From contig CBDFKJ010000003.1 of the NCBI GenBank assembly GCA_965248805.1, positions 62,001 through 126,000 on the forward strand: DNA of 64,000 nt, in the 5' to 3' direction. The first letter of the stretch is position 1. The number at the start of each line of letters is the position of its first letter. The position numbers and the translations under genes were made by a program. Of the stretch, positions 44,526 through 52,002 are shown one piece after another. The stretch is from CBDFKJ01 sp965248805 (GTDB lineage: Bacteria > Pseudomonadota > Alphaproteobacteria > UBA6615). The notes beneath the pieces were generated by a model. It saw only the letters and a program-made list of their open reading frames with translations, made no database searches and was not told the origin of the DNA.

Positions 44526-44528
44526 TAG
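43677..44528 (+). CDS. N-terminally truncated IS630 transposase (283 codons)
   Basis: TTG start; identical in architecture to 27700-28551 with at least one substitution (Met for Ile in Ala-x-Ala-Arg-Ala-Ala-Gly). The DDE residues are intact, but the first HTH domain is missing. Insertion here may separate the permease from its promoter. Confidence 0.75.
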   Translation: MGFRILLWYAPGKAPVPLDRVAEIVRLTQQPPPFEATHWTLRAMARAAGIAASTVQAIWKAHGLSPHRWRNFKLSTDPAFAEKLTDIVGLYVDPPAHAVVLSIDEKSQIQALDRRSADEEGTRRHHDYKRHGTTTLFAALNVLDGTVIGQNMQRHRHQEFIRFLNRIERTVPADKAIHAIVDNYAAHNKDKVRAWLARHPRWTFHFTPTSCSWLNAVEGFFAKLTRRRLKHGVFHSVVDLQAAINRFVREYNAANPQPFISKADPDDIIAARNRGFQTLESIH

Positions 44529-44541
44529 CACCAATTCCGAA

Positions 44542-47076
44542 ATGCGGGCGGACGACGTGACGTCAGACGTTGACGAGACCGTCAGAGCGCTGGAGTCGGA
44601 GCGCAATGCGCGCGGACGTAGCTTGGCGGTCGCCATTAGCGCCGTCGCGTTCGCATGGTCGCTGTTCCAGCTTTGGATAGCCTCGCCGCTGCCGTTCCTG
44701 CTGGATTTGGGGATCATCATCGGTGTGCCGGCGCGCGGCATTCACCTTGCGTTCGGCCTACTGCTTTGTTTCCTCAGCTTTCCCGCGGCACGGCGTTTGG
44801 CCGACAAGCCGATTTCGGCATTCGACATGGCACTGGCGGCGCTAGGCACCGCGTGCGCGCTGTATGTTTTCCTCGCCCACGACGGTCTTGTCGCCCGCCG
44901 CGGCGTCCTGCTTGTCTATGATCTCTCCCTGTTCGGATTCGATTTCACCTTTCCGTTTGAGGCTATTCTGGGCGGTGTCGGGATCGCCATCCTGCTCGAG
45001 GCGACGCGGCGGAGCATCGGCCTGCCGCTGGTCATCGTCGCGGTTGTTTTCCTGATCTATTCGATATTCGGGCAGTCGATGCCCGAAATCGTTTCGCACA
45101 AGGGCCTCTCGTTGACGCGCCTCACGGGCTATCAATGGTTGGGCGGGGAAGCGATATTTGGCATTCCCATCGATGTGTCGGTGAGTTTCGTGTTTCTTTT
45201 TGTGCTGTTCGGCGCCTTGCTTGAGCGCGCCGGAGCAGGCCGCTATTTCCTCGACTTGTCCTTCGCGCTGGTAGGCCAGTTCCGCGGCGGTCCGGCCAAG
45301 GCGGCCATCCTGGCATCCGGTATTACCGGCATGATCTCCGGGTCGTCCATCGCCAATGTGGTGACCACGGGTACGTTCACCATCCCAGTGATGCGCAAGG
45401 TCGGGATGCCCGCGATCAAGGCGGGCGCCATCGAAGTCGCCGCCTCGGTCAATGGCCAGATCATGCCGCCGATTATGGGCGCGGCCGCCTTTGTGATCGC
45501 GGAATTTCTGGGCATCACCTATTTCGATGTCATCGTCGCGGCGTTCCTGTCCGCGTTCGTTGCCTACATCGCCTTGTTCTACATATCGCACTTGGAAGCG
45601 ATGAAGCTCGGACTACGCGGGCTGCCCAAAGCCGAGATTCCGCCGCTCGGGCGCACGTTTTGGAGCGGCCTTCATAACCTGATCCCGGTCGTCGTCTTGA
45701 TCTATCTGCTGATGATCGAGCGCTGGTCGACCAGCCGCTCTGTATTCTGGGCGATCGTCGCCTTGGCCCTGATCATTGTCGCCGCCAGGATCCGTGGCGA
45801 CAGCTTGAACCGGCGGCAGACGATTGTGGTCTACGGTCTGCCCATCGTCGCCTTTGCCGCACTGGGGGTGGAGGTCGGTACCGCGTTGTTCTGGAGTGCA
45901 TCGACGGCGGTGATCGTCATTGCCGGCAATGCGCTGTATCGGATGAGCTGGGATGCGACGGTCTGGGCCGATGGGCGCGGTGCGCTCCACGATATCTTCA
46001 TCGGGATGGTCCGGGGCGCACGCAACATGGTCGGTATCGCAGTTGCCGTCGCGGCCGCCGGCACGATAGTCGGTGCCGTCAACTCGACCGGCCTCAACAA
46101 CGCCATGGTCGGCGTCGTAGAAGTGATCTCCGGCGGCAACGTTTACATCCTGTTGGGACTAACCGCCGTCTTGTGCCTCATACTCGGCATGGGTCTGCCG
46201 ACCACGGCGAACTATTTGGTCGTCGCGGCGTTGTTGGCCGGCGTGGTGGTGGAGCTGGGCAACGCAGCGGGCTTGGTCCTGCCGCTGATCGCAGTTCATC
46301 TTTACGTCTTCTATTTCGGACTGATGGCCGACGTGACGCCGCCGGTCTGTCTGGCGGCCTACGCCGCGGCGGCGATTTCGCGCGCTGATCCTCTGCGCAC
46401 GGGCATGCAGGCGTTCCTATACGAAATCCGGACGGCCATTCTGCCGGTGGTGTTTATCTTCAATACCGAACTGTTGCTGATCGGTGTCGAGAGCTTCTGG
46501 CATGGACTGATGGTGTTCGGCGTGTCGTTGACGGCGATCCTGGCCTTCAGCTGCATCACCCAGCGCTGGATGCTTGTGCGGTTGAAGCTACATGAAATGG
46601 CGTTATTGGCCGTCGTCGTCGTATCGTTGTTCCGGCCCGATTTTGTTCTGAACCAGTTTTCCCCCGCCTACCGCCCGCAGGATCTGGCTGCCTTTGCCGC
46701 GACGGCGGTCGAGCCAGGCCGCTTGGTCCGCTTCCATGTGGTGCGGCAGACGCCCTATGGTGATCGCTTCAAGCTGTTTGTCGTGGAAACGCCCGAGGCT
46801 GGCGCGGTGATCCAATTCCCACCGTACGGCGCGCAGCTCGAGCCGGCCGAGGAAGGCAACTATCTGGTTTCCGGTCTGGCCTTTGGCTCGCCGGCTGCTC
46901 GGGCAGGTGTGGCGTGGGATGATCTGGTCACGGAGGTTGACGTAGAACAGTTGGAACGCCCCCCCAAGGAGATCGTCTATCCGTTCGCATTGGCGCTGCT
47001 GGGGCTCGTAATCAGCCAGCAATATGCGCGGCGGCGCCGCGCCGACGCGGATGCACCGCCGATCGCGGTGGATTGA
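44542..47076 (+). CDS. TRAP transporter fused permease (DctQM, TIGR02123-type)
   Basis: 844 residues from the ATG at 44542, the first good start after the IS630 remnant. The N-terminal four-TM DctQ-like part (about 30-180) is fused to a large DctM-like domain (about 180-640) with Gly-Met-Ile-Ser-Gly-Ser-Ser-Ile-Ala-Asn-Val, Asn-Gly-Gln-Ile-Met-Pro-Pro-Ile-Met-Gly-Ala-Ala and Gly-Met-Gly-Leu-Pro-Thr-Thr-Ala-Asn-Tyr motifs. A C-terminal DUF3394-like domain carries a PDZ-like Gly-Ser-Pro-Ala-Ala-Arg-Ala-Gly. It imports organic acids using the Na+ or H+ gradient, with a TAXI protein delivering the substrate. The original start could have lain slightly upstream. Confidence 0.9.
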   Translation: MRADDVTSDVDETVRALESERNARGRSLAVAISAVAFAWSLFQLWIASPLPFLLDLGIIIGVPARGIHLAFGLLLCFLSFPAARRLADKPISAFDMALAALGTACALYVFLAHDGLVARRGVLLVYDLSLFGFDFTFPFEAILGGVGIAILLEATRRSIGLPLVIVAVVFLIYSIFGQSMPEIVSHKGLSLTRLTGYQWLGGEAIFGIPIDVSVSFVFLFVLFGALLERAGAGRYFLDLSFALVGQFRGGPAKAAILASGITGMISGSSIANVVTTGTFTIPVMRKVGMPAIKAGAIEVAASVNGQIMPPIMGAAAFVIAEFLGITYFDVIVAAFLSAFVAYIALFYISHLEAMKLGLRGLPKAEIPPLGRTFWSGLHNLIPVVVLIYLLMIERWSTSRSVFWAIVALALIIVAARIRGDSLNRRQTIVVYGLPIVAFAALGVEVGTALFWSASTAVIVIAGNALYRMSWDATVWADGRGALHDIFIGMVRGARNMVGIAVAVAAAGTIVGAVNSTGLNNAMVGVVEVISGGNVYILLGLTAVLCLILGMGLPTTANYLVVAALLAGVVVELGNAAGLVLPLIAVHLYVFYFGLMADVTPPVCLAAYAAAAISRADPLRTGMQAFLYEIRTAILPVVFIFNTELLLIGVESFWHGLMVFGVSLTAILAFSCITQRWMLVRLKLHEMALLAVVVVSLFRPDFVLNQFSPAYRPQDLAAFAATAVEPGRLVRFHVVRQTPYGDRFKLFVVETPEAGAVIQFPPYGAQLEPAEEGNYLVSGLAFGSPAARAGVAWDDLVTEVDVEQLERPPKEIVYPFALALLGLVISQQYARRRRADADAPPIAVD

Positions 47077-47419
47077 AACGAAAGGAGCCAAGTCATGTAC
47101 GCACGAATTCTGATGCCCATCGACTTGAGCGAGCCCACTTCGTGGATCAGGGCGCTTCCTGCGGCACTGGGTTGCGCGCAAAGCTTTGAGGCCGAGTTGC
47201 ACGTAATGACGGTCGTGCCCGACTTCGGCATGAGCATCGTCGGATCCTACTTTCCGCAAGGGTTCGAGGACAAAGTGATGAATGAGGCGCAGGCTAAACT
47301 GCATGCCTTCACGACTGAAAACGTGCCGAAGAACGTGCAGGTTCATCACGTGGTCGGCCATGGCAGCGTCTACGTGGAGATTCTGCGCATCGCCAGTGAC
47401 ATCGGCGCCGATCTGATCG

Positions 47420-48484
47420 TCATGGCCTCGCACGGGCCGGAATTGAAGGACTCGTGCCTATCCGGTTAATTCGTACACCCACTACATGTAGGTGCTTCCA
47501 CTCGCCGGAATATAGCTCGGCGTAGGTTGGAGCCTCGGCCTCTCCTGCGATTCCGAGCAATGAGCGGAAGGCGTTGAACGGGTAAAACCGCCTGTTGAAG
47601 CGGAACGTGAACTCATTGAGGTAGGCTTGTAGATGCTTTGCGCTCACGCCATGGTGGATGCCACTGAGCCAATTCTTCAGGTTGCTGAAGACGAGGTGGA
47701 TGATCGGCATGAACTCTTCGGCCACCTCGGGGTCGCCGCATTCGGCAATGGCGTGGTGATCATAGCCGCGTGTCCGCAAGCTGCCATAGCCACTCCAATC
47801 GTCGGTGACGATCAGCGACCCCGGCATAACGGCGTTCTCGACGAAGCCACATAGCGAATCGGCGCTGCGGTCGGCAGCGACGGACAGCCGCACACGCCCG
47901 GCGTAGCGGCCATCCTTCCGCTTGTCCTGCGCGGTGCCGGGCTCCCTGTGGCTGACTTCGACGGCAGCAGCCACCAGCGTCTTGTGGTGAACGCCTCGGC
48001 CTTCACCACGCATCCGGCCTCCAACATAGGTTTCGTCCACCTCGACATGCTCTCCTGCCCTGGCACCGATCCGATCCTGATCGGGCCGCACCATACCCGC
48101 GCGGAGCTTATGCAGGATGCCGAAGGCGGTTTCGTACCGCGTCAGCCCAAGCTGCCGCTGAAACTGCACCGCCGACATGCCCGGCGTCTGGCTGGCGACC
48201 AGATAGGCGGCCCAAAACCACGTGCTCAAAGGCGTGTGGCTGCGCTCCATGACCGTGCCGACGGTCAATCCCGTCTGGCGGCGGCAAGCGCGACAGGTCA
48301 GGACGCCAGGCCGCGTGGCGATGCGGAAAGGTTCACCCACGACGCCGCAGCGCGGGCAGGCGAACCCGTCACCCCAGCGAGCCCTTTCCAGGTAGGCGGC
48401 GCACGCCGCATCGTCGGAGAAAAGTCGCTGAAACTCGGGGAGGGATTGCGGGAAGGGCAGGTCGGTGCGGTCGAGAACGTCCAT
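47420..48484 (-). CDS. IS1595 transposase, reading into host DNA
   Basis: 354 residues, almost identical to the 25588 product through Asn-Arg-Ile-Gly-Thr, then a different ten-residue tail encoded antisense in the UspA gene. The zinc ribbon and DDE motifs are intact. It shows again that the element has no stop codon of its own. Confidence 0.9.
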   Translation of the reverse strand: MDVLDRTDLPFPQSLPEFQRLFSDDAACAAYLERARWGDGFACPRCGVVGEPFRIATRPGVLTCRACRRQTGLTVGTVMERSHTPLSTWFWAAYLVASQTPGMSAVQFQRQLGLTRYETAFGILHKLRAGMVRPDQDRIGARAGEHVEVDETYVGGRMRGEGRGVHHKTLVAAAVEVSHREPGTAQDKRKDGRYAGRVRLSVAADRSADSLCGFVENAVMPGSLIVTDDWSGYGSLRTRGYDHHAIAECGDPEVAEEFMPIIHLVFSNLKNWLSGIHHGVSAKHLQAYLNEFTFRFNRRFYPFNAFRSLLGIAGEAEAPTYAELYSGEWKHLHVVGVRINRIGTSPSIPARARP

Positions 48485-48553
48485 GACCCACTATCCGTTG
48501 TACGCACACAACCTATCCCTAGTGCGCGTGTATGCGTCAAGCGGATAGGGACG
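47453..48553 (-). mobile_element. IS1595-family insertion sequence, copy 2
   Basis: 1101 bp; flanked by GAAGGACT (47445-47452) and GAAGGGCT (48554-48561), an 8-bp repeat with one later substitution. The outer end has a G for C change relative to copy 1. Confidence 0.92.
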
Positions 48554-48643
48554 GAAGGGCTATCTGATCGGGCCCAACGCCGCGCGGGTCGTGCGCCACG
48601 CCACCTGTTCGGTACTCGTCGTCCGCTAGCCTACAGCTCGGCC

Positions 48644-48676
48644 AAAAAAAGCGGGCGCCGCACGGGCGCCCGCTTT
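48644..48676. terminator. Bidirectional intrinsic terminator
   Basis: The AAAGCGGGCGCC arm (48648-48659) and GGGCGCCCGCTTT arm (48664-48676) form a 12-bp GC-rich stem with a 4-nt loop. The seven A residues on the left become a T-run for minus-strand transcripts, ending the Cys-rich cytochrome gene. The right side has only TTT for plus-strand UspA transcripts. Confidence 0.8.
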
Positions 48677-48698
48677 CGCATGTGTGCAGGGCGACGTA

Positions 48699-49859
48699 TT
48701 AGTTCGCCCGGAACTCTGCCGGCAGGAAGAACAGGTTGTCCTGAGCGTCAGCCACGGCGCCGTGGCAATCAACACAGAACTGCACGTTGGCCGAACCCTC
48801 ACCGAGAGTCTCGCCGAAGACGCTGCCGTTCGGCATGATCATTGTGTAGCGCCAATCGCCGGAACCAGCGTTGAAACCGGCGTTCATCTTCTCCATGAGG
48901 AACAGCGGCCCGACACCGACCTCACCGTTGCCAGTGACGGTCATGCTGGGCTTGGCGACCTGTAAGCCCACGGGCGCCTTGCCGACATCCTCATACCTGC
49001 CATAGGCGGCCTGGCCGATACCGTTGGCGAAATTCTGCACGTAGCGGTTGCCGTGCGTGCCCGACGGATATGCGACGGTGCTGAATGCCCTCCAATCGGC
49101 AAACGCTACGGCTACCGGGTGACCGGACTTTGCATAGGCCGCCTTCAAGTCGGGCATCATACAATCCCATGCCGCCGCCGCTTCGGCGTTGGTCAGCTTG
49201 ATCGCCCCTGCGGCCGCGCACGGGTTGCAAGGATTGCATGGGTTGGCAGCGCACGGATTGCAGGGGTTGGCCGCCGCGCACGGATTGCACGGATTGGCCG
49301 CCGCGCACGGATTGCAGGGGTTGGCCAATGCCGCGACTGCGCATGGATTGCAGGCCGCACAGGGATTACAGGGATTGGCTGCTGCGCACGGGTTGCACGG
49401 GTTCGCCAGTGCCGCGACTGCGCACGGATTGCAGGCCGCGCAGGGATTGCAGGGATTGGCCGCCGCACACGGATTGCAGGGATTGGCTGCCGCGCACGGG
49501 TTGCACGGCTTCGCCAGTGCCGCGACCGCGCACGGATTGCAGGCCGCGCAGGGATTGCAGGGGTTGGCCGCCGCGCACGGATCGCAGGGATTGGCCGCCG
49601 CACACGGGTTGCAGGGATTCACCGCCGCCGCCATGAGACGCGGCACGGCGCACGCCATGTTGTAGGCCGCGCCGCCTGCAGCGCACGGATTACATGGATT
49701 GGCCGCGCACGGGTTGCAGGGGTTGGCCGCCGCGCACGGATCGCACGGGTTGGCCTGTGCCAACTGCATCGCGCTCGGCGAAGGCTTCGCGGTCGGATTG
49801 GCCTGTGAGCCCGAGAACGATACGCCGACAAGCGCCACGCCGACCAGCATGGGCACCAC
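48699..49859 (-). CDS. Secreted cytochrome P460-family protein with NPC repeats
   Basis: 386 residues as started at GTG 49859. A hydrophobic signal peptide ends near Ser-Gln-Ala. Residues about 35-220 form a repeat region of Asn-Pro-Cys-Asn-Pro-Cys-Ala-Ala units, with about 34 Pro-Cys motifs. The C-terminal 165 residues match the cytochrome P460 domain: Trp-Arg-Ala-Phe-Ser-Thr-Val-Ala-Tyr, Gly-Asn-Arg-Tyr-Val, Met-Glu-Lys-Met, Gly-Asp-Trp-Arg-Tyr, Cys-Val-Asp-Cys-His-Gly with a c-type heme CxxCH. P460 proteins handle hydroxylamine or nitric oxide, or have unknown roles. The Cys array could bind metals or be modified. The N-terminus may extend upstream (an ATC codon follows AGAGGGAGA). A terminator follows. 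Confidence 0.82.
   Translation of the reverse strand: MVPMLVGVALVGVSFSGSQANPTAKPSPSAMQLAQANPCDPCAAANPCNPCAANPCNPCAAGGAAYNMACAVPRLMAAAVNPCNPCAAANPCDPCAAANPCNPCAACNPCAVAALAKPCNPCAAANPCNPCAAANPCNPCAACNPCAVAALANPCNPCAAANPCNPCAACNPCAVAALANPCNPCAAANPCNPCAAANPCNPCAANPCNPCNPCAAAGAIKLTNAEAAAAWDCMMPDLKAAYAKSGHPVAVAFADWRAFSTVAYPSGTHGNRYVQNFANGIGQAAYGRYEDVGKAPVGLQVAKPSMTVTGNGEVGVGPLFLMEKMNAGFNAGSGDWRYTMIMPNGSVFGETLGEGSANVQFCVDCHGAVADAQDNLFFLPAEFRAN
49195..49790 (-). repeat. Cys-Pro coding repeat array inside the P460 gene
   Basis: Degenerate direct repeats, mostly 12-24 bp, of the type GCCGCGCACGGATTGCAGG (plus-strand view), encoding Asn-Pro-Cys-Asn-Pro-Cys-Ala-Ala. Larger blocks containing Cys-Asn-Pro-Cys-Ala-Val-Ala-Ala-Leu-Ala recur three times. 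Third positions vary, so the amino-acid pattern has been kept under selection or homogenised imperfectly. Confidence 0.85.
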
Positions 49860-50056
49860 CGTCGACGAAAGCAGTGTGGCTCTGTAGGTTGATGCGATTG
49901 CTCTCCCTCTTCACATCTGGCGGACGGGTTGCGCACCCGCCGAGGTTTTCGATCTTTGGAACTTACAAGTGACGGCCGGTCGACCGGCGTCACACCACGT
50001 CACATGTTCGTGACACTTGAATGACATCAGCGGTCGAAATAAGCCAATAGTATCAG

Positions 50057-50923
50057 ATGATTAGCCGCTTGCAGCTATGGTGCCTCCTGGTTGCCGGCAT
50101 AGGGATGAGCCAAGCCTGCGCAGCGCAAGGCGCGACGGATGCCGTGCCCGTCACCGTGGGGATCCCCGCCGGCCGGTTCATCGCCGGCTCCGACGCGTCC
50201 GAGCGCGAGTTGGCCTACCGTCTGGATGAGGCGGCGTATGGGCACGCCATCACCCGCCGGCGTGGCTGGTACGCAAACGAGCGGCCGCGCGCGAGTTACC
50301 ACCTGGATGCCTTCCGCATCATGGCCGCGCCGGTCAGCAACGCGCAGTACGCGACGTTCTTGGCGGCGACCGGACACGTATGGCCCGACGTCGATCGCGT
50401 GACCTGGCAGGGCTACGGATCGGTGCACGATTATGCGCGCACGCGCCGACATGCCTGGGCCGACGGAACGCCGCCGCCGGGTCGCGCCGACCATCCGGCG
50501 GTGCTGGTGAGCCACGCCGACGCGCGCGCCTATGCCCGGTGGCTGAGCGCTACGACCGGGCGCATCTGGCGGCTGCCGACCGAGTTGGAGTGGGAAAAGG
50601 CGGCGCGGGGCACCGACGGCCGGCTTTTCCCCTGGGGCAACGAATTTGATGCAAATCTGCTGAACAGCGCCGATGCCGGCCCTTTCGACACCCTGCCGGT
50701 GGGACTCTTCGCGGCCGACAGCAGTCCGTTCGGCGTGCTCGACGCGGCGGGACAGGTGTTCGAATGGACTGCGAGCCCGGGAAATCCGGGGCGGTTTGTG
50801 GTCAAGGGCGGCTCCTGGGACGATCGCGGCTGCGGCGTTTGCCGGCCCGCGGCGCGCCACGCGCGGCCTCAAGAGTTGCGCCACATTCTCATCGGATTTC
50901 GGCTGGTGCTGGAGCCGGACTAG
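50057..50923 (+). CDS. Secreted FGE/SUMF1-fold protein (sulfatase-modifying-factor family)
   Basis: 288 residues. A signal peptide ends near Ala-Cys-Ala-Ala-Gln. The formylglycine-generating-enzyme fold is clear: Ala-Pro-Val-Ser-Asn-Ala-Gln-Tyr near 95, His-Pro-Ala-Val-Leu-Val-Ser-His-Ala-Asp-Ala, Arg-Leu-Pro-Thr-Glu-Leu-Glu-Trp-Glu-Lys-Ala-Ala-Arg-Gly, Phe-Pro-Trp-Gly-Asn-Glu, Asp-Ala-Ala-Gly-Gln-Val-Phe-Glu-Trp, and Val-Lys-Gly-Gly-Ser-Trp. Near the active site it has Gly-Cys-Gly-Val-Cys-Arg-Pro-Ala-Ala-Arg, a Cys-x-x-Cys rather than the usual Cys-x4-Cys copper site. It is divergent from the NPC cytochrome with 197 bp between starts. No sulfatase is nearby, so its substrate is open. Confidence 0.85.
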   Translation: MISRLQLWCLLVAGIGMSQACAAQGATDAVPVTVGIPAGRFIAGSDASERELAYRLDEAAYGHAITRRRGWYANERPRASYHLDAFRIMAAPVSNAQYATFLAATGHVWPDVDRVTWQGYGSVHDYARTRRHAWADGTPPPGRADHPAVLVSHADARAYARWLSATTGRIWRLPTELEWEKAARGTDGRLFPWGNEFDANLLNSADAGPFDTLPVGLFAADSSPFGVLDAAGQVFEWTASPGNPGRFVVKGGSWDDRGCGVCRPAARHARPQELRHILIGFRLVLEPD

Positions 50924-51006
50924 CAGCCGGGGCTTGACTTGACGCTTGGTTCTGTCCTCCCATCTGCAACGCCAGGGACGACCGCAGCGGTGAGAGCAGG
51001 CGGAAT

Positions 51007-51539
51007 ATGGCGCTGCAAATGGTTCAAGGCGAGTTGACCGACATCGACCGGGCGGCGTTGAAGCGCATGGCGGCCGCCGCCGACGAGGTGCTGAATTGCG
51101 AGCGTGTACTCGCCAAGTCGGGCGATAACGTCGTCGGTGAGTTGCTGCGCAATCAGGGGACGTTCTACGAGTTGGATCACTATCCAAAGGGTGGCGTCTA
51201 CGACCCACAAACGCACGCGCAATACTTCTATCACGCGCATCCGCAAACGAAGCGCTCCGGCGAAAACGGCCATTTCCACACCTTCCTGCGCCCAAGGGCA
51301 TGCCCGGCGGTATCGGGCCGGCACCCGTGCCGAAAGCCCCGCCGGCGCCCGGCGACAACGACGCGCTCAGCCATATCATTGCGATTTCGATGGACAAGGC
51401 GGGCAATGCGACACGCCTGTTCACGACCAACCGCTGGGTCACGGGCGAGACTTGGTATTCCGCGCCCGACGTGATCGCTATGATTGATCGCTTCGTCATC
51501 GATGTGGCGCGGCCGTCGTTGCCCACCACCCAGATCTGA
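51007..51539 (+). pseudogene. DUF6969-like protein, one-base frameshift
   Basis: The first frame (to about 51290) runs through Tyr-His-Ala-His-Pro...Gly-His-Phe-His-Thr-Phe-Leu-Arg-Pro. The second frame resumes Lys-Gly-Met-Pro-Gly-Gly-Ile-Gly-Pro and ends Asp-Val-Ala-Arg-Pro-Ser-Leu-Pro-Thr-Thr at 51539. Adding one C to the CCC run at about 51292 restores a 178-residue protein. The His-rich His-x-His motifs suggest a metal-binding cupin-like or related fold; the family name is recalled, not checked. Confidence 0.7.
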
Positions 51540-51589
51540 TGCTAAGCCTTTGCAATAACGGCGGTTTCTGTTTTCGACTGGGTGGTAGC

Positions 51590-51815
51590 CGGCAACCCGT
51601 GGTTACCACTTGGGTTGCCACCCTGGTTACCACCCCTGCTCTGGCCATAAGTCATTGACAATGCGTTGTTATTCCGTCCGGCCGGAGCACTGGCCGGCGG
51701 CCGGTGGTAACCTCGGTTACCACCCAGGTTACCACCCAGATCCGTCGCCAAGCCTTTGTAACAGCGTAGTTTTATCCGCCGGGCGCAGGTGGTAACCGGT
51801 GGTAACCAAGTGGTA
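51590..51815. repeat. Cluster of GGTTACCAcc / ggTGGTAACC repeats
   Basis: At least eight copies of the 8-mer TGGTAACC, in either orientation, occur in three groups (about 51599-51640, 51703-51740, 51788-51818). The two outer groups each follow a similar AAGCCTTTG leader (51544 and 51752). Some copies form direct pairs, others inverted pairs. No gene is convincing across this stretch. Confidence 0.7.
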
Positions 51816-51920
51816 ACCCAGTTTTTCGGCCTGTCGCTGGCGCATTTTCGCGCAAAGCCCGCCCGCTTGCGATTGCGGCCCGGAAGGACCCGCAAACTCA
51901 ATGGGTTAGCACGGCGTCTG

Positions 51921-51984
51921 GTCCCGAACGGGGATTACGAGTGATCCCCGATTGGGACATTTGGGCTTGGTCCCGAACCGGGAC
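51921..51984. promoter_or_regulatory. Triplet of GTCCCG-AAC-CGGGAC palindromes (TA operator candidates)
   Basis: A perfect 6-3-6 palindrome lies at 51970-51984 and imperfect versions at 51921-51935 and 51943-51958, just upstream of the toxin start. Multiple operators before a toxin-antitoxin operon fit autorepression by the HigA-type antitoxin. Confidence 0.6.
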
Positions 51985-52002
51985 TGCGCTATGTTGCTCG
52001 CG

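Larger units (their letters stand above)
47095..48629 (+). pseudogene. Universal stress protein (UspA), interrupted by IS1595
   Basis: The 5' part 47095-47452 (Met-Tyr-Ala-Arg-Ile-Leu-Met-Pro-Ile-Asp; Val-Met-Ala-Ser-His-Gly-Pro-Glu-Leu-Lys-Asp) and 3' part 48562-48629 (Leu-Ile-Gly-Pro-Asn-Ala-Ala-Arg-Val-Val-Arg-His-Ala-x-Cys-Ser-Val-Leu-Val-Val) rejoin in frame when the IS and one 8-bp repeat are removed. The 142-residue product has the ATP-binding Gly-x2-Gly-x9-Gly-Ser/Asn-type pattern. It lies 18 bp after the permease; TRAP-UspA pairing is a known arrangement (TeaD-like regulation of TeaABC). Confidence 0.88.

Noticed and set aside
49189..49665. Plus-strand frame rich in Gly-Leu-Gln-Gly-Leu-Ala repeats
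   Set aside because: It is the complementary reading of the Asn-Pro-Cys repeat array; the minus strand has a signal peptide, the P460 domain and a terminator, so the plus-strand frame is a shadow.
49195..49790. CRISPR-like array
   Set aside because: The repeats are contiguous, of variable unit length and in frame with a protein; there are no unique spacers and no cas genes.
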